From Opisthocomus hoazin (taxonomy: Eukaryota > Chordata > Aves > Opisthocomiformes > Opisthocomidae), in assembly GCF_030867145.1 (NCBI RefSeq), contig NC_134421.1:23195979-23259978 (forward strand): DNA of 64,000 nt, given 5' to 3'. The position numbers were made by a program, and so were the translations under genes. Numbering within the stretch: position 1 is the first letter of the stretch; every line of letters starts with the position of its first letter. This document shows positions 47,495 to 60,754 of the stretch, one piece after another. Under the pieces are notes generated by a model, which had not been told where the DNA came from, ran no database searches, and saw nothing but the letters and a program-made list of their open reading frames with translations.

Positions 47495-48553
47495 TGTATT
47501 GGGTTTGCGTGGCAAGGTCTTGGTAGTGGGGAGACTACAGGGGTGGCTTCTGTGAGATGTTGCTAGAAGTTTCCCCCATGTCCAACAGACCCAATGCCAG
47601 CCAGCTCCAAGAAGGACCCGCCGCTGGCCAAGGCCAAGCCCATCAATGATGGTGGTAGCACCTCTGTGATAACATATTTAAGAAGGGGAAAAAGCTCCTG
47701 GGATCGTAACTGCAGCTGGAGGGAGGAGTGAGAACATGCGAGAGAAACAACTCTTCAGACACCAAGGTCAGTATAGGAGGAGGGGCTGCAGGAACCAGAG
47801 CAGAGATTCGCCTGCAGTCTGTGGAGAAGGCCATGGTGAGGCAGGCTGTCCACCTGCAGGCCATGGAGGTCCACAGTGGAGCAGATATCTGCCTGCAGTC
47901 TATGGAGGACCCCATATCAGAGCAGGTTGATGCCCAAAGGAGGCTGTGACCCCATGGGGAGCCCGCTGTGGAGCAGGGTTGGTGGCAGGACTTATGACAC
48001 CAGGAGGGACCCACGTGAGAGCAATCTGTTCCAGAAGGACTGCATCACATGGAAATCACCCATGCTAGTGCAGTTCATGAGGAACTGCACCCCATGGGAA
48101 GGACTCGTGCTGGAGCGCTTCATGGAGGACTGGAGCAGAGGAAAAGTGTGAGGGGTCCTCCCCTGAGGAAGAAGGAGAGGCAGAGACAATGTGTGATAAG
48201 CTGACTGCAGCCCCCATTCCCTGTCCCCCTGTCCCACTCGGAGTGAGAGAGGTAGAGAAAATAAGGAGTAAAGTTAAGCCTGGGAAGAAGGGAGGGGTGA
48301 GGGGAAGGTGCTTTAAGATTTAGGTTTTATTTCTCATTACCCCACTCTGATTCTACTAGTAATAAATTAAATTTATTTTCCCCAAGTCAAGCCTGTTTGG
48401 CCCATGATGGTAATTGCTGAGTGATCTCTCCCTGTCCTTATCTCAACCCATGAGCCTTTTTTCGTATTTTTCTCTCCCCTGCCCAGCTGAGGAGGGGAGT
48501 GATAGAGTGGCTTTTGTTGGCACTTGGCCTGCAGCCGGGACTAACCCACCACA
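47495..48553 (+). mobile_element. Solo LTR of an endogenous retrovirus (about 1.06 kb)
   Basis: Starts TGTATTGGGTTTGCGTGGCA and ends GGACTAACCCACCACA, so it has TG..CA ends. It carries a TATA-like TATTTAAG at 47675, a polyadenylation signal AATAAA at 48361, and an internal GC-rich block of imperfect units built on cctgcag...atggagg and gagcagg motifs. Flanking pentamers gcgtg and atgtg differ by two transitions and may be a decayed target duplication. No gag, pol or env sequence flanks it, so it is a solo LTR. From memory this LTR type is common in neoavian genomes; the family name is not assigned. Open frames inside it are not genes. Confidence 0.88.
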
Positions 48554-51500
48554 ATGTGAAATGGTGTCTTATGATAGAAATAGAAGGTATGAAGCCCACC
48601 ACAAAGCTAGCATGGCTTCTTGTACCCCTGTAAAACTGGGGGTAAAACTCAAGTGATGTAGACAGTTCAGTTCAGCAAAATCACTTGAATATCCTGAGTT
48701 ATCCTGGCTGAGTATTTGTCATTTCTTTGCCTGACTCAACCATATGTAGTGTTATCTAAGTATGATGTGACTGACCATTCTCCAAACTGGGAAACATCAC
48801 TTTGGATTTTGAATGAACTTAAATTGTGTTTGACAACATTTTTTCAACAAAGGAAGCATAGATCACTTTTTCTGATGAATGTTCATGGGAATGAGAGAAA
48901 ATTCATCTCCACTGTGAACTGATGAGAGAATTAATCTACTATGAATTACCATGATGATACCCACTCCTACAAACAGTTTCTTTTCGCATTAGTTTAAGAA
49001 GAAAAGATGATGGAGGAAAATGGGGATGATATTTCTTGTAAAGAAAACAGAGGTAAACATGAATTAGTTTTGGTAATTTGTCTTTCTACTGTATGGTATT
49101 TTTCTTACCATCCTATTTGTAGCCACTTAAAAACACCTGGGAATTTACTGCAATACAACTGGCTTCAGAATTCATTTTGCTGTTGACTTAGTAGGCAGCT
49201 ATTAGATTATTTGTTCCCTAGCGATTGCAACATAAAACAAAGAGAAACGAAAGAAGGCAGCTTTTTGTTGCATTCATCCTGAACACAATGCAGAGCACCC
49301 TTTGACTAAGTCATTAAAAGAGATGCTTCATTTACAACACGAACAGTTTATTATAAAAATCTCTGGTCTGCATCCTGCAGAAGAAATCCAGAGGTGCTGC
49401 TGACTAGCTAAGAGCATCACAAAACCAGGCAGTAAGCTTCCCTAGAGCTGCAAGTAGGTTTCTTTTTTTTCTTCAGTGCTGTGACTTCAATTTTTAAGAA
49501 ATAGTTAATGATTTTCTACTACAGTGGAAAAAACCACAGACTCATTATCTAAACAGGATATTCATACACATTTCCATGTTTTAGATCCCTTGATAGCACA
49601 CTGATAGCATACAGTTCCAGCTACAAACTACTATGAAGAGCAGTCTCCACGGACTTGGTGTCAGCTATTTTGGTAATCAGCACATCTAAGTGATTTATAC
49701 AACCCTCTAATGAACAAGGCTTGGAATTTCAGCTGTGTTGCTTAGACCAGAATTGCACCCACCCTCTCAGACACGTGTTAATCTAAATGAAGGATTAATA
49801 GTTACAACCTACAGATTAGTATAGTGACATCTCTATTCTCTTCACTAGCAGAAAGAACTAAATAATCTGGAGGTCAGAATGTAATTTCCTAAATGGGAAA
49901 ACAACAGCCAAAGTGTATTGAATGAGTTTACTTTTACTCTGGATTTTTTTTTTTTCCTTCAAAAGTTGTGGCAGTTACAAGAAGTATTCCACAATCCTTT
50001 AGTAAAGGTCAGAGTTTGCTAGCTGGACCCAGGCTGAGAAAACATCTTGGTGAAAATGTCCAAAGGCATCAGGAGAACACCAATGGAGATACAGATGGAT
50101 ATGTTCCCTGATGGAAGCGATCAGGCAGTACTGAAGACAGTTTGTGTGAAAAATAAGTACTGTCAACAAGCAAGTTTGCAATCGGTTATTGAAATGGCAT
50201 ATAGAACTCAGTTGATAAGCTATCCATACGTACAAAGTGTTTAACATGCACATTACTATTTTTTAAAAGAATAGTACCTCAAGAGGATACTTATAATACT
50301 AGAAAAGAAACATTACCTTTATTTCCAGTTGGAGTTTTGTGTATTTGCTCAAACAGAGAGAAAATAGATCTCACAATAAAGTGAAAAGTGACAAGCTTGC
50401 TGTATGTAGACCTTTGTTAAAAAAAGGATAAGATTTTCCAATGTGTTTGAAAATTTGAAATATTCCAATAAATTAATAGGAGTTCTTCCTTTTGAATATT
50501 TATTAGCTACCAATTTTCTGATGGGCTATTTTCACATCCCCTGTATGAAAACAGTGATCGATTGTTTTCCGCCACACAAAAGGGGTAAAATCCCAGTCTC
50601 AGTGATGGTGGCAGTGGTTCTGTCACTAAAATCAGTGAGCTCTGAGATTCTGGGCTCACAATAAGGCCTTAGAGTGAAATTTGCCAGTGTAACATACCTT
50701 TTATAAGTTCTGGATGGTGTTCACTCCAGCCACCGGCTAAATAAGACCTCTTTTGGAGACTTGTCGGTCATTGCCTCCAAAAGGCATCCTGCTATGCGAC
50801 AAGGCTGGAACATTGACTTTAGAGCTAATGTGAGATTACTGACTACTCATCTCTGGGATTTTCTGCTTTTTCCTGAGATGTAGCACCTCACATTGGTTGG
50901 GTTTGCATGATCCAAAAATGTCTAGAACTTGTGGCTCATTTCTGTTGGAGAACGATCCCAGCTCCGTAGAGCTGCCAGGCTGGAGGCTCTCTAGCCCAAC
51001 GTGTTGCTAATGTATCAGTCACTAGAATATCTTATGATAGCATCTGCAGATCATTGCATCCTTTAGCTTTCAGTTATATCATATTTATTTCATATTTTGA
51101 TCTTTGAGCATGTTAGCTTTTAACATGTCATGTGCACCACTAGAAATCTTGGTGAAAGGGAATGATTTTTCATGTTTAGGACTCAAATTTGGAATTCTGA
51201 GAAATGTCTTTAAGTGCCTTAAGTTTTCAGAGGCCAAAGCCAGTTACTAAAATTCATGGAATATGGGAGTGTTATTTTCCCCAAATATTTCTGCATTGCT
51301 GAACAGTATATCTTGTTAAACAGTTCTTCCTATATATCTCTTTATTTCTGTATTATGAGGAATATTTCAATGCAGAAAACAGAAGGCAAAATCTTATGAG
51401 TGAGTAATTTCTGAAGAAATCTGTCTCAAAAATGTTATGATAACCTGAAGAAATTCTTGTGAATTTTTCCTTCCAAAGAAAACCTTTCATCTGCAGAAAC

Positions 51501-54500
51501 TAAGAAGTGCTTCAGTTGAAAAAGGTGGCAAGACAGGAGCCTTTGGTAAATTAATCCATGTCATATTTCTGTCTTCTTTAATAGAAAAAATTTTTGAATT
51601 TGACTTTTTGCTTTCTTTAAATGTTACCTAAATGGTGCTTGAAATTGTCTCCATAAAATAGACTCAATAATTATCTGTGTCTGAAAGTTGTTTGAAACAC
51701 TGTTCAGTTCTAGCTCATCTCATGAATACATTTTCCAGTCAGTAGACGATGCCATCTGCAGCATGTCAGCACCATTTTCATCCCTGTAAAACAAATCTAT
51801 TTAAACTGCCAAAATAATCAGTTAATCTCATAATAGAAAGGATAGTAAATAACATGGAATATTATTAAAATGCCTATCTACTAGTGTAAGTACATATTAC
51901 ATTATCCCATTTAGACAACCCACTGCATTAAAACCATTGCATTTATTTAAAACTGGTGAAATGGTGTTGTGCTTGAATTGAATCCTTGAAATCCACTGAA
52001 TTCAAGGAAAAACTGCATTTAACCTAACAGGGGCATAACATTAAGTTCCATTTATTTAGTATTAAATCCAGAGGAACACAACCAGCCTTCTGGACTTTTG
52101 TAGGTATATCAAGTCAGAAGACACATATCACATACTGCAAAGAAGGGTTTATATTTGCTGAAGATTGTGTAGTAAAATAGCTCACAAATGGGAGAAAATA
52201 GAACACTTCCAGGGATCCCATTGCTCCATAGTGGCACCTGAAGTATAGTCAGGTCTCAGGATGAACTGTCAGTGTGAGCTTCACAGGCTTTTACTGATTT
52301 GCTTGCACTCACACCTGGATATTTAAGTTATGGTTGTTGTGGGTCATAGCCTCTGTGTGGAAAGAGCACTGGAACATCTCACATGTAGGTCCTTCTCCCT
52401 TCTGGTTCAGAGCATTTCTCAGAGCACTAGCAGGACTTGCAAGATGTGGTGGTTGGGAACTTGCTTGGTCAGAGTTTGCCCGAGTCTGCGTTGAACTTTG
52501 TGATCTGGATGAGCCACTTGATCTGTACATCTCTATAAAACAGACATCAATCCTCTCTTCCTTTGTGCTGTATTGTACTTTTTCCATTTAGAGAAAATAT
52601 CCCATCCACCCTGCTTTGAGGAGTTTGCAAGAAGCTGTCACTAACCAAATAACTTCTTGTATAAAAGGATGAATTTTTGTGTACAACAAGCTGCTGTTTT
52701 GTGTAAAGACTGATGGAAGAATTTTTCCTGGAACTTTAAAAACTTATAATTGAAGAATAATTTAGACTGAAATAGACACTTGGTCATCTGATCCAAACCC
52801 TTGCTAAGTGTTAAACTAAACATACTGACTTCAATCAGAGTATTTCATACCTTGTGCTCATTCTGCCTTGTGATATGGACAATTCAGCTCTTCCCATTAT
52901 GGCTGCTAAACATCACAACACCCTCAAAGTGTCTGTGCAGAGACTATGTGTGCATTGGTGAGTACTGAAGAAAAATATACATTAATAAAAAAACTTCATT
53001 GAATAGCCACACAAGGGTAGAAAGGGCGGGGGGACGGTTGGGGAGGACAGAAAGCAAAAGTAAGAACAATTCCTTCTTTTCTAATGGAGAAAACAGAGGG
53101 AGACAACTCCTTTTGTGAGAAAGGAGTAGCTAAACCACAGTCACTATAAGTGCACTTTAAAATAGAAGTTATGGAGTAACATGAATATATGCTGTTTGGA
53201 ACCCTCCTTTTAGAAAGTTATAGTGAAATTTAGGCCATTGAAACTGGTAGCTTTGACTACAGTAGATGAGGATTTTAACTTTTTAGTTAAATTCCTTGCT
53301 TCCTTTTATTTTCTCATATTTATTGACCCTCAAGCCTTTTCTCCAATTCCTATCATTTGGCTGTGTAAGTAATCAATCACAGCAGTGGGCTTATCAAGGT
53401 GTATTAACCAGGAAGCCAGATGATCACAAGAGGTTCCACTCTGCAGGATGCAACAGTTTCATATATTCATGACAGTAGGTATTTTGTCAGTCCTCTGGAG
53501 GTAAAGCCTCGTTAAACAATATCCACGTACACACCCACGGTTTTCTCCATGTATGTATTTGTGTGTATCTATGGATACATACAGTAAAGACTAAGGGCAT
53601 TTTATGGCTAGAAATATGTTGCTATCATTATAATAAGAGTCATTTCCAGTAACAAAACTGTTTTCAGTGGTCCTAATTAGCTCTCTCACTGGATAACCTT
53701 TCCAAGTTATGGATCACTGTTTCCAATGACTTTATGGTTAAGATTCAGCAGCAATGTTTTATAAACTGAGTATTATGGAATATAACTAATGAAAGGACTG
53801 ATTGTAGTGCCATAGTTAAGGCGGAGTTGAAGTTTCTATTTAAAGAAATGCTGGACTTTTTCCCCAGTCTGTTGCACATAGTAACTTTATGTCATAGCAA
53901 TGTGCCTTGGAGATATCCTTTTCTGCGTTGCTTATAGAGAGACCTGAGTTTGTTTGGGGGATCATCCCTAAAAACCCACCCCACAATAAAAAAGACTTTT
54001 CTGATTGTGGACAATATTTTTATTTTGTTAACTTGGCATTCATACAGGTTTTACTGTTTCACGATATCTTTTCTCTTTGATGCTTTTCTCCTGAAGAAAG
54101 AATACCGTGCTTTGAGTAAACTTGCTGGTCACCAACTAACTCCGTCTGTATTGCCAGGAAACAGAAAACTGTTGTGCCTCGGCTTAAACTGAGGCTTCTT
54201 AGGACGATCACAGTGAATTTTAGGGTCTTCATTTCTAGCCTGAATGGAGAAGGACATAAATTCTTGCCTTAAGAAAACTGATGGCTAGAGATCATTCACT
54301 GGCCAGGAAGGAGTCCAAAATCTCTTTAGCTCCCAAACTGTCATGATAGTCGAAAAAAACCACTCCAAAACCCAAGCTCCAATGTAGTAAAGAGCCCAGT
54401 GGTCAGGCACTTTCATAAGAAGATGATTTATTCCAGGGTACTGTTTATTTGGTGTGTGTCCTTCACTTCTTATGGGCTATCTCAACCTTTCAAAATGTTC

Positions 54501-54924
54501 TGGTTTTAATTACTTTCATCAAACTTCCCATTCAGACACTTTGGCTCTCACTGACCAGTCTGTTCATGTGTGAAATGATTTCACTTGAAAGATCTGCTGC
54601 TAAAACCTTTGGGTTACTGCCTACTGCTGATTTCATTTTTCTGTCAGTAGATGTATTGCAGTACACCACTGAAGCCCTCATCCTTGTGAGATCCCTCATC
54701 ACTACCCAACTTCTGCTATTGCAAGGCGTTGCTTCTTGCAGTAGTCCCAGTACGTCATACCTGCAACACAGAAGTTACTCCTTTGCCATAATTCAGCACC
54801 AGAAGTTGTGTAGAAGTTGTGTAGAGAAGAAGAAGCTCTATCAGTTTCTGAACCTGTTCAAATCCAGTAACTTCTGAGATGGGTTTTTGCTTTAGGAATG
54901 TCATTGCAGTTGTAAGGATGAGGA
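48554..54924. other. Upstream intergenic region, middle part
   Basis: Unique AT-rich sequence apart from the orphan exon-like segment near 52.4 kb. No RNA gene or transposon recognised. Confidence 0.35.
52315..52532 (-). CDS. Orphan exon-like open segment, unassigned
   Basis: 218 nt bordered by acceptor tgatgtctgttttatag|AG and donor ATATCCAG|gtgtga. One frame is open throughout (72 codons with one base carried in and phase 0 out) and contains MYRSSGSSRSQSSTQTRANS, then a Ser/Gln/Ala-rich stretch and RNALNQKGEGPTCEMFQCSF. I do not recognise the product. It lies 12.6 kb upstream of PLEKHG7 exon 1 on the same strand. It cannot join that exon in frame, because exon 1 has a stop just before its ATG. 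It could be part of an upstream non-coding or alternative transcript, a separate gene, or chance. Confidence 0.3.
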
Positions 54925-55115
54925 GAGACATAGGGTCATAGAGAAATTCAGGCTGCATGTGACCTCAGAAGGTCTCTAGGCCAAACCCTACTCAAAGCCT
55001 GGCTGGCTCTGCGATCAGACTGGGTTGCTCAGGGCTTCATCCTGCTGGAAACCTCCAAGGATGAAGACTGCACAGACTGTGGATAAACCGTTCCAGTGCT
55101 TGAATGACTATACAA
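54925..55115 (-). mobile_element. CR1 LINE 3' fragment
   Basis: Antisense CR1 tail: gggtcatagagaaattcagg, ctcagaaggtctctaggcca, gactgggttgctcagggctt, aacctccaaggatgaagact, gttccagtgcttgaatgac. The 3' terminal octamer region lies at the low-coordinate end, giving minus orientation. The right boundary is uncertain because similarity fades after about 55115. Confidence 0.8.
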
Positions 55116-58100
55116 TATCACTTCTGTTCTTGGGATAGTGAAATCAGTCTTTTTTTCCCCCATTCCTATGCACCTCACATACATATGGGAGATGTTCCCA
55201 AGTCCCATTAAGCTGACCATCATACTTACTTAGTTATTGCACAGTTTATAAAGCAGGAAAACAAAATATGGGAAAAGGAGGGCAAATTGCCTTGAGCCTT
55301 AAATTCTGAAATACTAGATAGAAGCAAGTCATCCACATGGAAAGAAAGACAGTGTTGTGCTTTTACCTTCGATCACTGGTGTATTTATCCCTGAGGCATT
55401 TAGGTAAGTGCAAGATAAAACCTAGTATTAATCTGCCTGTCAGCAATACAAAAAGTAACCAGCACAAGAGTTATACATTTATAGGCTTCTATTGTTTTTT
55501 TTATCAAGACCCCTGTTACTCCTTGCTTTTATGGACACCAGTGTAGTAATAATCATTTTACTGTCTAACCGCATCCCTGGAGTTTTCTATGAAAAGCCAA
55601 TTGCCTTTGAAAAGTTTTAAAAACATTAGTTCAGCTAGAGATACTGGATGTAAAAAAATCCCATGTATTTACAACTGAAAAGGTACATTATTTTAAAGCA
55701 TAACGAAAACTAACAATTAAATATTGGAAATTATATGGAAATAGACCTCCCTGGACTGCAAGGCACTGTATTTTTTGCAAAGGAAGTAAGTTTTTTCTTG
55801 ATTAAAATATGAGCATTTGGCAAGCATGTTGCTAGAAAAAAAATTAGTTGATATTTTGAGTGGAGTCGTCTGTGCCTGTGTAGTATAAGCAAAGCTCCCT
55901 GAAATCCAAAACAATCACAAACTAGATAGGACATAATTTAAAAAAAATAATTATGCGAGTCCAGGGAGTAATGAAAGATGGTATTCACAATTCACATATG
56001 TATGACTTGAAAGGCAGCCTGCTTACAGGGAAATAGAATAAAATGATAGGATTGAATTAGTGTTGAGTCAAATACCAACAACTTTGCATGGTTGTTCTGT
56101 AATCACTGTCTAAGAAGCATCAGGAATCAGCCTTCTGAAATGTTATCCTCAAAGGGAAATTGCAACAAAACAACAAATCCAAGGGGAATCAAATACAAAA
56201 TTTGACGTTAATTCAAGAGTACATTTACACAATTAACCACTAAACATCAGGAAATGCCACAGTTCAGTCTGTCTGTGTAATTGTGCTGTGGCTGTTTCGT
56301 GTGCATTATCTCACAGGCTGATTATACGGATGTCTGAAGTCCCTTTGACAGAATCTGTCACATATAATGTCCCTCCATAGATATAAACCTATGCATGTGT
56401 TCAGTAATCCTCAAAGATGTGTTGGTAGCCAGTGACAAATTTGTGGATATGAGATGGACAGAGGACTCAAACTCCAGTAAAATAAAAGTCAAAGCTCTGT
56501 CATGTCAAGTGCCACAAAGACCTCTGTAAAGTGATCCCCAGATGAAATTTGGAATATTACCTGAATATTCCTGTGAAGGAGTATAAAAAAAAAAATCTCT
56601 GGAGACTGCAAGTTAATGCATTGCTTTTCCTAGAAAAATGAAGTCAGAAATGAACATGACATGCAGCTATGAGATCCTGCCTCAAACAGAAACTGGTAGT
56701 TGAGGTTTCAGAGGTGGCCTCCAGACCATGCAAGTTACAGATAATGTTCACCCATGACACAGGTCTGTGTCTCTATAGTCTTGCAGCTATCATTGCCACC
56801 TCCTGCTCTGCTGGTCTGTTGCTGTCACATTTTATTGTGGCACGCTGCAGAAGGTCCACTGAACTGAATCTCTCATCTTTCCCTTTTCTCTGATAAATCC
56901 TCCCAAAACCTGAGGTACAAGACTCAGATACCAAACTACAGTAGAAACATTTTGAGTGTGTAAGTGCATGTGTATTGAAAAAAAGCCAAAAGAAAAAGAG
57001 AAAATGCCAGAAAAGGACAGACCTCCTAGGAGAACAAGGGATTATCTCAGGGATGTGGAAAGGGGAAAGGAAAATGAAATTGGTTAACTTCCGAAGTCAA
57101 CAGGGATAAATCTCTTCTTCCCATGACTTTACAGGTACAGTGACAGATATGGCCTCATTTCTAAAATGAGTTTTGGAGCTAGACACAAAATTCTGCTGTA
57201 CTTGTTGACTTGTATTGTTGCCTGACTAAAGAACCAAGCAAAATGACTGCTGTGATTTAACCAACAGTTACAGCATCCTGGTATGCGATGTAATTTCTAG
57301 TTATGCTTTCTATCTACACAGTCTAAATTATTTTTGGATGCTAGAAACTGTCCATAGTACTATCCCTGCTGTGCTCTTTTCATGTCTTCTCATTATGATC
57401 AGGTCAAAGTTGAAGGGATTTTTTCAGGGATTTGCAGGTGGTTCGTGGGTTGTTGTGAGCCCTGGAACGGGGAAGTAGCCCTCCTAATGTGTACTGGTGT
57501 AAGTCACAAGCTTTCTGCTCTCCTCAGCCTTGTTTCTCATAGCTGGGTCTGCAGTGAAGCGTGCTGGAGGACCAGGGACAGCTGAGATGTATATGCAACA
57601 GCACCTGGGAGGTGGTAGAGGGAGGTAGCTGAGAAGTTTTGTAGGGCAGTTGTAGAGAGAATGCAGGTGAGAGAAGAGCAGTAAATAGACTGGGAACTAA
57701 GAGAAAAAGGAACATGTACGAGCAGTAGCTGTGGTAATCATCCATGCTCTCAAGCAAGTGGCTGCAGAAAAGCCCACCCTTCAGCCATGTACTTGTTCTC
57801 CCTTCTTTTCTGAATTTTGTTATTGTCAGTGTCTTTGACAGAGAGAGGATTCGACAGATATAGTAGCAGGCTTACAGGGCTGTGTAAAGAAATACTATTA
57901 CCCTTCACTTCCTCTGATGTAGCTCTGTGCAAAGAGCAAAAAACTGCATAGTTTCATCCAGTACCCTGTGACTTATCACCAGACACCTTGTCAAACTTAA
58001 TATATTGTTTACCATCATTCTCCATATATGGTACCACAGCCAGATATTCATTCATCCAGCTGGGTTCGGTGTAAGCTAACATGAACGAACAGCTGAATAA

Positions 58101-58283
58101 GACTTCCTAGAAGGTTGGTTTTGATCGCAGTTACTTGGACTGCCAGCTGTGTTGCCAACCTCCTCCTGTCAGACAGACAGATCTAACATGAAATCTGTGT
58201 GTTTTAGAGAGGGTGGGTCATGCATAGTAAGACTCTCACTAGAGACAGCTGTGGAGGTCCGGTTGATGCAAGTGGTATAAAAA

Positions 58284-58425
58284 TATAGAATCATAGAATG
58301 GTTTGGGTTGTAAGGGATGATAAAGATCATCTAGTTCCAACCCCCTGCCATGATCAGGGACATCTTCTACTAGACTGTGTTGCTCAAAGCCACCATATAG
58401 TCCAGGGCTGGAAGCATTCACAGAA
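58284..58425 (-). mobile_element. CR1 LINE 3' tail (younger copy)
   Basis: Begins with the reverse complement of the CR1 terminal repeat (atagaatcatagaatgg), then gtttgggttgtaagggatga, gatcatctagttccaacccc, ctgccatgatcagggacatc and ttgctcaaagcc. About 140 bp, 5'-truncated and less diverged than the other copies in the window. Confidence 0.92.
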
Positions 58426-60734
58426 CGGCTGCTGCAGATGAGACGCGTGCTCTGTCATGGATGGAGGCAGTGCGCAAGGGAAGTATCAGAGTCAGGAGAT
58501 ACCATCCTCCATTGCTGCAAAGCCTCCTCACAGTATTTGGTGCTAAGAAGTACCCTCTTTGGTAGCTTTATTCTTGCTCCTGGACAAAGTGGGGGAATGG
58601 TCCTTCTCATAAGGCATGAGGCTTTTGTGCACTTCACCACATGCTTTTTTCAGCAAGTCAGGAGCTAGGAGTGTCCGGGGGCAAATAAATTGCCTGGGAG
58701 GATAGGGGAATAAGCCATTTTGGGAGCACTACTGAGCAGAGGATGTACCGTGCACAAGGGGACTGTTTATATCTTATTTTATCTTGGTAAGCCAGAGGGA
58801 AATGCTCTTTCAAACATTTTAAAATTCATTAAAGCTTTAAGAGGAAAGTAGGGCCTGTATAACCGGATGATTGGATGGGGTAAACACTGGCAGTTTCTAA
58901 TGAACTATTATAGAAGTTGGACAGGAACAGTCTGGTCGCAATAGAAATAATAATATGCTGATCTTTTCTGTTTTTCTGTGTCCCACCCACAAATAGCTGC
59001 CTGTTTGCTCCTCAGAGATATCAAACCATTGGCCACAGCAGTCAGAAATGTGGTTTAAACAGCTATCATTTTGCATCCTGCTGGCTGCTTAGCTCCCTTT
59101 TATCCTCTGTCCCAGATGTAGGGCTCTCTTTCCATCAATGATTTACTTGCATAGCTCCTCTGCTTGAAATACTGACTGTTCTTCCTGAGCAAGTTCTTAA
59201 TTGGTGTTATGCAAGACAAAAACCAACTCCTTCTCCTACCCAACAGTAATTAAATTTATTGTCAAACATTTTTATTTGTTGATGTTTGTTTATTGTTAAA
59301 TACTGGCAGCTGAGCAGCCATTGTCCATGATGGTGTGGGTAGATCCGCACAGTACAATGGGCTGCTGTGTGAGCATACATTTTCTCTTGCATTTTCTGTA
59401 TCATGGGCAAGTTAAAACAATATAGAGCTATTTCAGTCACAAACCCTGAGCAAGGAATTAAGAATTTAACAAAGAACTCCTTCAAATTCTTGTAGGAAAA
59501 AGAAGCTGAACCTCATTCTCATAATGAAATGAATGACTTTTAACCTTCTGGTTTTACAGACAGAAGTAGGAGAAAATACTACTCTGCTGAAAGTCACCAG
59601 TGGCTGCCATCAAACAACCCTGATTCAAAGATCATCAAAGGCATAGTTCACATGCTGGGTCTTCCAGACAGGTTTTTCTAGCTGAATGCCTTCAAGACTG
59701 TGACACAGTCAAGCATTTGCTGGGATCAGATGCCAGCAGTTAGGTTTCCTGTGGATTTATAATCCCAGTCCATACTGTGCAGCCTTGATATTGATCGGTA
59801 TTTCACCTGTGGATATGGATGGGTTTTCTCCCTGCAATATGGAAGACAGGAACTTCTTCAGCCTGGACAAGCACTGGTAATTTGACAATGCTGCAACAGA
59901 AGAGACCAGCTAAGTTGCTTCTCCATTACTCTTAAAGAGATTTGAATGCACGAATGTCTGATTACTTCGTCGTATTTGGCTTCACAGAGCTTTGTGTTTA
60001 CAGGCAGGCACACTAACCACAAATGTGTTTTTTGCAGGATCTAGAATGAGACCATGAGGCACTTCTGTGAATGTGTATGTGGAGTAGGTTGTGTAGACTG
60101 GGAGAGATTCATAGAAACATGTTACCATATTCTGGATCCCTACAATCATCTGAGACTTAAAGTGTGACAGAATAGAAGCTGTCTTGGGTAACAAAGTCTG
60201 ACAAACTCTCTTTTACTGTTATCTTTTTTGCTTATGGCCTGGAGGGGTATCTGATTGAAGTGACCTTGAGTGCTTTTGGGACTGAAAAAGGGGTATGTCT
60301 TGCTGCTTCTTTTTGTAGCAAAAGGGGAAGGTAAAGAGCAGAGAAGAAAAATTAGGAACTGAACTGAACTGAAATGAAACAAGGCAAGGCCAGCAATAAA
60401 TACAGCAGTAGTAAGAGGAGCTGCCTTCTAACCTCTCCTTGACCAGCAGAACTGAGACAGGATGATAGGACCCTGTAGCCAAAGCTTGAAGGACTCCTGA
60501 GGAAAGAGTTGGCTAGGAAGAAAGGAGGGCTTGGGGCAGCAGAAGCATTGCTGTGGAATCTACTGGGAGCCCACCATAGGCACTATAAGAGATTACTCAA
60601 GACTAGGAGTACTGGGGTTTGAAAATTCCTCTCTTAGAAAAGTTTTTAACAGAAAGGACGATTTGGGGCACAAATAATGTGTATTCTGCCACTTTTCTGA
60701 TTCTCTTATCTCTATTCCTGTGTTTGAACTATCC

Positions 60735-60754
60735 TTTTTTTTTTTTTTTTTTTT
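60735..60754. repeat. T homopolymer (20)
   Basis: A pure run of 20 T in the right-hand intergenic region. It could be the reverse-complement tail of a retroposed sequence, but no target-site duplication or source was recognised. Confidence 0.9.

Noticed and set aside
47643..48237. Several overlapping open frames of 64-123 codons on both strands near 47.6-48.2 kb
   Set aside because: They lie entirely inside the solo LTR and come from its GC-rich repeated modules; none has a coding motif.
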